13,791 nt of DNA from Rhodobacter sp. (GTDB lineage: Bacteria > Pseudomonadota > Alphaproteobacteria > Rhodobacterales > Rhodobacteraceae): positions 1 through 13,791 of the forward strand of contig PNND01000422.1 of assembly GCA_013824045.1 (NCBI GenBank), given 5' to 3'. This document shows positions 9,769 through 13,791 of this stretch, one piece after another (within the stretch, counting starts at the first letter, position 1; every line of letters begins with the position of its first letter). The notes beneath the pieces are model-generated. The model made no database searches and had not been told where the DNA came from. It saw only the letters and a list, made by a program, of their open reading frames with translations. Position numbers and translations under genes: made by a program.

Positions 9769-10065
9769 ATGCTGGTGAACAAGGATCGTCTTGAGGCGTT
9801 GCGGGAAGAAATCGGCGCGGATGGGTTTGAGGAAGTGGTCAGCCTGTTCCTGCAGGAAAGCGCAGAGGTGGTGGAAAGGCTGGGCGCGCAGAGACCCGGC
9901 GATCTGTCGGCAGAGGATCTGCATTTCCTCAAGGGCAGCGCCTTGACGCTGGGCTTTGACGATCTGGCCGATCTGTGCCGCCGGGCCGAAATGGGCGATC
10001 CGGCGCATCCTTCGGACTTGCGCGCCGTGTGGGAGCAAAGCTGCGCGGCCTATGATGCGGCCTAG
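9769..10065 (+). CDS. HPt (histidine phosphotransfer) domain protein
   Basis: 98 residues, essentially one HPt four-helix domain. The phosphorylatable His52 lies in LHFLKGSALTLGF (51-63), the standard HxLKGS-type motif, with the usual Gly62 and the following helix. HPt proteins relay phosphate between receiver domains, or from a hybrid histidine kinase to a receiver. The frame is open back to an ATG at 9664, but the 35 extra residues (rich in His, Arg and Gly) are not family-like. ATG 9769 has a GGGGTGG 4 bases upstream and gives a compact domain start. It stands divergent to the receiver-phosphatase gene, so its most obvious partner is that protein's receiver (Asp66). This is inference from position. 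It converges on ilvA with stops sharing CTAG at 10062-10065. Confidence 0.85.
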   Translation: MLVNKDRLEALREEIGADGFEEVVSLFLQESAEVVERLGAQRPGDLSAEDLHFLKGSALTLGFDDLADLCRRAEMGDPAHPSDLRAVWEQSCAAYDAA

Positions 10066-11309
10066 ATCAGGAATTCGGCCAGCACGTCATCGTTGGTGAT
10101 GTCGCGATAGGTGAAGGCGGCCTCGTCCAGTTTGGCAAAAAGCTCACGAAAGCTTTCGGGGCGTTTCGTTTCGATCCCGATCAGGACCGAGCCGAAGTTG
10201 CGGGCGGATTTCTTTAGGTATTCAAAGCGGGCGATATCGTCATCAGGGCCGAGCATCCCGAGGAATTCACGCAAAGCGCCGGGGCGTTGGGGCATGCGCA
10301 GGATGAAGTATTTCTTCACCCCCGAATAGCGCTGGGCGCGTTCCTTCACCTCGGGCAGGCGTTCGAAATCGAAGTTCCCGCCTGAGGTGATGCAGACCAC
10401 CGTTTTTCCACGGATCTCTTCAGCCAATTCGGGCAGCACATCCACCGAAAGCGCGCCTGCGGGTTCCAGAACGATGCCTTCGACATTGAGCATTTCCAGC
10501 ATCGTTACGCAGATGCGGTCTTCGGGTGAGAGGAGGACGTTTTCGACAGGCACCCAGTTGAGATGCGCAAAGGTGCGGTCACCCACCCGCGCCACGGCGG
10601 CTCCATCGACAAAGCTGTTCACGCGCGGCAGTTTCACCGGGGCGCCATCGCGCAGCGCGGCGAGCAGGCTGGCCCCACCCAAGGGTTCGACAAAGCGGTA
10701 ATCGGTTTCCGGTGCCATTGCGCGCAGATAGGCCGTGACGCCGGAGGAGAGGCCGCCGCCGCCAACCGGCAAAACCACCAGATCGGGCGCGCGGCCAAGC
10801 TGATCAAGGATTTCGACGCCCACGCTGGCCTGACCCAAGATCACATCGGCATCATCGAAGGGCGACAGGAAATGCGCCTGTTGTTCGGTGCAGTAGGTTT
10901 GCGCCGCGTGAAGGGTTTGGTCGAAATAGTCACCCGTCAGAATGATGCGGACATTGTCGCCGCCAAAGGCGCGGGTCTTGTCGATCTTTTGCTGGGGGGT
11001 GGTGACGGGCATGAAGATCGCGCCATCCACGCCGAAATGACGGCAGGCGAAGGCAACGCCCTGCGCGTGATTGCCGGCGCTGGCGCAGACGAAACTGCGG
11101 CGGTCGGGCGTTGTGGCAAGCACCTTGCCCATGGCGGTAAAGGCACCGCGCAGCTTGTAGCTGCGGACCGGGGTCAGGTCTTCGCGTTTCAGCCAGATAT
11201 CGGCATCATAGCGCTGCGACAGGTGTTCATTCCGCTGCAGGGGGGTTTCGGGGAACAGTTCGCGCAGGGCCTCGCTCGCCAGCCGGGCGCTTTTTGTGAA
11301 ATCGGTCAT
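10062..11309 (-). CDS. ilvA: Threonine ammonia-lyase (threonine deaminase), biosynthetic
   Basis: 415 residues. This PLP enzyme converts L-threonine to 2-oxobutanoate and ammonia, the first step of isoleucine synthesis. The PLP Schiff-base Lys52 is in VRSYKLRGA, SAGNHAQG is at 77-84, the phosphate-binding glycine loop GGGGLSSG at 183-190, EPAGA at 282-286 and SGGN at 309-312. Residues from about 331 on (KKYFILRMPQRPGALREFL onward) form one ACT-like regulatory domain. The length and single ACT domain match the short IlvA form, not the E. coli enzyme of about 514 residues with two ACT-like parts. The ACT domain suggests isoleucine feedback control. A serine dehydratase role is an alternative, but the ACT domain favours biosynthesis. 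The ATG at 11309 has only a weak, distant GGGGA upstream. It is monocistronic as far as the window shows. Confidence 0.93.
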   Translation of the reverse strand: MTDFTKSARLASEALRELFPETPLQRNEHLSQRYDADIWLKREDLTPVRSYKLRGAFTAMGKVLATTPDRRSFVCASAGNHAQGVAFACRHFGVDGAIFMPVTTPQQKIDKTRAFGGDNVRIILTGDYFDQTLHAAQTYCTEQQAHFLSPFDDADVILGQASVGVEILDQLGRAPDLVVLPVGGGGLSSGVTAYLRAMAPETDYRFVEPLGGASLLAALRDGAPVKLPRVNSFVDGAAVARVGDRTFAHLNWVPVENVLLSPEDRICVTMLEMLNVEGIVLEPAGALSVDVLPELAEEIRGKTVVCITSGGNFDFERLPEVKERAQRYSGVKKYFILRMPQRPGALREFLGMLGPDDDIARFEYLKKSARNFGSVLIGIETKRPESFRELFAKLDEAAFTYRDITNDDVLAEFLI

Positions 11310-11443
11310 TCGGCGGGAATCCCCTTATGCAGACTCGATCCGATTGCGGCCATCGCATTCATATTCCTTAATGTGGCCACAGAATTGCCATGTGAAGGGC
11401 TTCAGCCTTTCTGCCGAATTCTCTCATAAGCGAGGAAGAGACC
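11310..11443. promoter_or_regulatory. Divergent control region between ilvA and the exported protein gene
   Basis: 134 bp. A perfect 10 bp palindrome TGTGGCCACA stands at 11372-11381 near the middle. A weak plus-strand promoter reading is TTGCGG (11344-11349), 17 bases, then CTTAAT (11367-11372), which would start transcription about 65 bases before the exported protein's ATG, over the palindrome. A small hairpin, AAGGGC-TTCA-GCCTTT, lies at 11394-11409 in the would-be leader. No good promoter for ilvA stands out on the minus strand. These are pattern observations only. Confidence 0.3.
11433..11438 (+). promoter_or_regulatory. Ribosome-binding site for the exported NGGG-repeat protein
   Basis: AGGAAG ends 5 bases before ATG 11444, a strong Shine-Dalgarno match that fixes the start and argues that the gene is well translated. 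Confidence 0.7.
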
Positions 11444-12427
11444 ATGTTCCATCCCAAGAAGGTAGTTGCGGTTCTTGGTGTTGCCACGTTGATGTTGAGC
11501 CCGGCTGTTCCGGCCAGTGATCTGTTTGGTGCTGATGTGGCTTTTGCCAATAACGGCAATGGCGGAGGAAACGGTGGCGGGAATGGCGGTGGCAATGGTG
11601 GAGGAAACGGCGGCGGGAACGGGGGCGGCAAAAGTGAAGGGGCGTCAGGCGGTAAAGACAAATCCAACGGGAAAGAGAAATCCGGCGGAGAGACCGTAGC
11701 CAGAGTGAAGCCTTCCGCAGCACAGCCGAAGGCCGCCCGCGTGGACGCCGAAGAGGCCACCACCTTTGCGGCGCGCGATCTGGGCAACATGAACGGGGCG
11801 ATGAACGCCAATATCAATGCCGTGCTGGCCCATATCCGGAATGGCAACACGAACGGACCGGTCGGTACGTTGGCCGGGCTGGTGCTGGCCGATGCACAGG
11901 CGGGTGATCTGGATGTGCAAGAGGTGCTTGATCGGGCCGAGGTATGGGCCGATTACGACGCAGCGCTGGCTGATGCGCTGGGCGGTGCCTATCCGTCGGT
12001 GGATGAGTATCTGGCCGCCAAGGATGCCTTTGAAAGCTACGAAGGCGATCTGGCGACATGGACCGAACAGAAGGCACTTTACGATGCGGCGATTGCGGAT
12101 CTGGGGATTGATCCAGCCGTTGACCCGGTCCCGGAAGATGTGGCCCTGCTAAACCCCGGTGATGCGCCAAGCGCGGTGGAGTTCGAGCCCATCGCGGGGC
12201 TGGACAGCCTGCTTGAAACCCCGCCGGACGGCGAAGCCCCGACCGAGGAAGAGATTGCGGCCGCCGAAGCCGTGACCGATGCGGAAGCGGCGGTTCTGGC
12301 GCTGTGGAACAAGAACCCGGATGCATCGGATGAGATGACCGAAGAGGAAACGGCCCTGCTCGACTCGCTGCGCGCGCGTTTTTCGGACGCGGATCTGGAG
12401 GCGATCGCCGCAGCCGCGGGTTCGTGA
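11444..12427 (+). CDS. Exported protein of unknown function with NGGG repeats and acidic Ala/Glu/Asp-rich C-terminus
   Basis: 327 residues; I do not recognise a named family. A Sec signal peptide is likely: basic start (HPKK), hydrophobic core about 7-22, and a probable cleavage after AFA at residue 35. Six perfect NGGG units follow at 39-62, then a Lys/Ser/Gly linker (63-83). A region at about 101-180 includes LGNMNGAMNANINAVLAH and a run of acidic helices, and the tail (about 180-327) is rich in Ala, Glu and Asp. There are no cysteines and no further membrane segments, so it should be periplasmic or secreted. The low-complexity N-terminal part is probably a flexible tether. I vaguely recall similar Gly/Asn-rich exported hypotheticals in Rhodobacterales, unverified. 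It has a strong ribosome-binding site, its own terminator at 12452-12476, and no obvious partner. Structural, envelope or matrix roles are conceivable but unsupported. Confidence 0.85.
   Translation: MFHPKKVVAVLGVATLMLSPAVPASDLFGADVAFANNGNGGGNGGGNGGGNGGGNGGGNGGGKSEGASGGKDKSNGKEKSGGETVARVKPSAAQPKAARVDAEEATTFAARDLGNMNGAMNANINAVLAHIRNGNTNGPVGTLAGLVLADAQAGDLDVQEVLDRAEVWADYDAALADALGGAYPSVDEYLAAKDAFESYEGDLATWTEQKALYDAAIADLGIDPAVDPVPEDVALLNPGDAPSAVEFEPIAGLDSLLETPPDGEAPTEEEIAAAEAVTDAEAAVLALWNKNPDASDEMTEEETALLDSLRARFSDADLEAIAAAAGS
11558..11629 (+). repeat. Six tandem 12-bp units encoding Asn-Gly-Gly-Gly
   Basis: Six in-frame 12 bp units encode NGGG six times without a substitution. Asn alternates AAT/AAC and the Gly codons use GGC, GGA, GGT and GGG, so units differ at third positions while the peptide stays exact. 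That looks like protein-level conservation of a once-expanded repeat and not a fresh slippage array. Confidence 0.9.
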
Positions 12428-12451
12428 TCCTTTGGTGACTTACGGTGAAAC

Positions 12452-12476
12452 GGGGCGGCGCAGGCCGCCCCTTTTC
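12452..12476 (+). terminator. Intrinsic (Rho-independent) terminator after the exported protein gene
   Basis: A perfect 8 bp GC stem, GGGGCGGC (12452-12459) with GCCGCCCC (12464-12471), closes a GCAG loop and is followed directly by TTTTC. It starts 24 bases after the exported protein's stop codon. The upstream flank AAA could pair with part of the T-run. The reverse strand lacks a proper T-run (GTTTCACC), so it works mainly for plus-strand transcripts, isolating argG from readthrough. Confidence 0.9.
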
Positions 12477-12555
12477 ATTTGGGTGCCACCCTTGCCGCGA
12501 TGGGCAAGACCCGATACACCGCGCGCCAATAAATCCCGTGGGAAAAGAGGCTGCG
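12477..12555 (+). promoter_or_regulatory. argG upstream region
   Basis: 79 bp between the terminator and argG, expected to hold the argG promoter because the upstream transcript should end. It contains an inverted repeat, CTTGCC (12491-12496) and GGCAAG (12503-12508), with a 6-base centre. TTGCCG (12492-12497) followed 17 bases later by TACACC is a weak promoter reading that overlaps the dyad. Nothing matches a regulator site I can name. Confidence 0.3.
12545..12550 (+). promoter_or_regulatory. argG: Ribosome-binding site for argG
   Basis: AAGAGG ends 5 bases before ATG 12556. It fixes the start against a longer open frame that begins at 12445 inside the terminator hairpin region. Confidence 0.65.
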
Positions 12556-13779
12556 ATGTTCAAGCCGAAGAAAGTTGTCCTTGCCTATTCAGGCGGTCTG
12601 GATACCTCAATCATCCTGAAATGGCTGCAGACGGAATATGGCTGTGAGGTTGTGACCTTTACCGCCGATCTGGGCCAGGGTGAGGAGCTTGACCCGGCGC
12701 GCGACAAGGCGATCCTGTTGGGGATCAAGCCGGAGAATATCCATATCGTTGACCTGCGCGAGGAATTCGTGCGGGATTTCGTCTTTCCGATGTTCCGCGC
12801 CAATGCGCTCTATGAGGGGCTGTATCTGCTGGGCACCTCGATCGCGCGGCCGCTGATTTCCAAGGAACTGGTGCGGATCGCGCAGGAGACCGGGGCCGAT
12901 GCCGTGGCGCATGGGGCAACGGGCAAGGGCAATGATCAGGTGCGGTTCGAGCTGGGTGTGGCGGCGCTGGACCCATCCATCCGGGTGATCGCGCCGTGGC
13001 GGTTGTGGGATCTGACCAGCCGCACGAAGCTTTTGGAGTTTGCGGAAACGAACCAGATTCCGATTGCCAAGGACAAGCGGGGCGAAGCGCCGTTCTCGGT
13101 GGATGCCAACCTGCTGCACACCTCATCCGAAGGGAAGGTTCTGGAGAACCCCGCCGAAGAAGCGCCGGAGTTTGTGTATCAGCGCGTGGTGCCGGTGGAA
13201 AAAGCGCCGGATCAGGCGGAGTTTGTCGAGATCACATTTGAGCGTGGCGATGCCGTGGCGATCAATGGCGAGGCGCTGTCACCCGCCACCATTCTGGCGC
13301 GGCTGAACGACATGGGCGGTCGGCATGGGGTTGGCCTGCTGGACCTCGTGGAAAACCGGTTCGTGGGGATGAAGTCGCGCGGCCTGTATGAAACCCCCGG
13401 CGGGACGATCCTTTTGGAGGCGCATCGCGGGATCGAACAGATCACGCTGGATTCGGGTGCGGGCCACCTGAAGGATTCGATCATGCCGCGCTATGCGGAG
13501 CTTATCTATAACGGCTTTTGGTTCAGCCCCGAGCGGGAGGCGCTGCAGGCGCTGATCGACAAGACGCAGGAACATGTGACCGGCACGGTGCGGGTGAAGC
13601 TGTTCAAGGGATCGGCGCGGACGGTGGCGCGGTGGTCTGACCATTCGCTTTATTCCGAAAAGCACGTGACCTTTGAAGAAGACGCGGGTGCCTATGATCA
13701 GAAGGATGCCGAAGGGTTCATCCGCCTGAATGCGCTGCGGCTGAAGCTGATCGCCACGCGGAATGCGCGGGTGAAGTAA
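12556..13779 (+). CDS. argG: Argininosuccinate synthase
   Basis: 407 residues, complete. The enzyme joins citrulline and aspartate with ATP to give argininosuccinate, AMP and pyrophosphate in arginine synthesis. The N-terminal PP-loop ATP pyrophosphatase motif SGGLDTS is at residues 12-18. Further family stretches follow: [19 protein letters not shown] and [14 protein letters not shown] in the first half, and [12 protein letters not shown] in the middle. The length matches the usual value of about 400-408 residues for this class. The frame is open upstream to 12445, but those 37 residues would be encoded across the preceding gene's terminator. ATG 12556 with its AAGAGG ribosome-binding site and the classic [14 protein letters not shown] start is clearly right. 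It is probably transcribed from its own promoter in the 79 bp upstream. Confidence 0.97.
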   Translation: MFKPKKVVLAYSGGLDTSIILKWLQTEYGCEVVTFTADLGQGEELDPARDKAILLGIKPENIHIVDLREEFVRDFVFPMFRANALYEGLYLLGTSIARPLISKELVRIAQETGADAVAHGATGKGNDQVRFELGVAALDPSIRVIAPWRLWDLTSRTKLLEFAETNQIPIAKDKRGEAPFSVDANLLHTSSEGKVLENPAEEAPEFVYQRVVPVEKAPDQAEFVEITFERGDAVAINGEALSPATILARLNDMGGRHGVGLLDLVENRFVGMKSRGLYETPGGTILLEAHRGIEQITLDSGAGHLKDSIMPRYAELIYNGFWFSPEREALQALIDKTQEHVTGTVRVKLFKGSARTVARWSDHSLYSEKHVTFEEDAGAYDQKDAEGFIRLNALRLKLIATRNARVK

Positions 13780-13791
13780 GGTTCGCCTAGG

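Noticed and set aside
11558..11629. The NGGG repeat as a CRISPR-like or mobile repeat array
   Set aside because: The units are 12 bp, directly adjacent, in frame and coding, without spacers.
12445..12555. 37-residue N-terminal extension of ArgG
   Set aside because: It is encoded across the intrinsic terminator hairpin; the true family start with its ribosome-binding site is at 12556.

Overview
The window is GC-rich, gene-dense bacterial chromosome with strong third-position G/C. The gene families (a TRAM-domain RNA methyltransferase, class II CCA/poly(A) polymerase, CoA pyrophosphatase, Hsp33, short-form IlvA, and ArgG starting MFKPKKVV) point to an alphaproteobacterium, most likely Rhodobacterales/Rhodobacteraceae. 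The placement rests on remembered protein character, not on a search. There are no tRNA or rRNA genes, insertion sequences, CRISPR arrays or phage genes that I can see, so this looks like ordinary core chromosome.

Layout, left to right. Bases 1-83 hold the 5' end of a lipoprotein gene that runs off the left edge on the minus strand. Bases 189-7884 carry six tightly packed minus-strand genes, transcribed in the order hslO (Hsp33), CoA pyrophosphatase, CCA tRNA nucleotidyltransferase, two tandem paralogous ABC exporter half-transporters, and an RlmD/RumA-like rRNA methyltransferase. Four of the five junctions are short start/stop overlaps (4-8 bp) and the fifth is a 60 bp gap, so this is very probably one operon. 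A plus-strand Nudix hydrolase (7954-8400) diverges from hslO and meets tail-to-tail, with an 11 bp overlap, a minus-strand response regulator fused to a PP2C/SpoIIE-type phosphatase (8390-9619). A small plus-strand HPt phosphotransfer protein (9769-10065) diverges from that regulator and shares a 4 bp CTAG stop overlap with the convergent threonine ammonia-lyase gene ilvA (10062-11309, minus). After a 134 bp divergent gap come a plus-strand exported NGGG-repeat protein of unknown function (11444-12427), a clear intrinsic terminator (12452-12476), and argG (12556-13779).

How the genes fit together. The long operon mixes redox protein quality control (Hsp33), nucleotide-derivative hydrolysis (Nudix), tRNA and rRNA maturation, and an export system. 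That is a housekeeping grouping and does not describe one pathway. The regulator-phosphatase plus HPt pair looks like the input end of a phosphorelay feeding a partner-switching (anti-sigma/anti-anti-sigma) pathway. ilvA and argG are amino-acid biosynthesis genes. The exported repeat protein and the regulator/HPt pair are the least understood content. I do not see strong evidence for a wholly new multi-gene system here.

Several start codons were moved inward from the longest possible reading frame, using ribosome-binding sites, overlaps with the preceding gene and family-typical N-termini. Those choices are explained in each entry.
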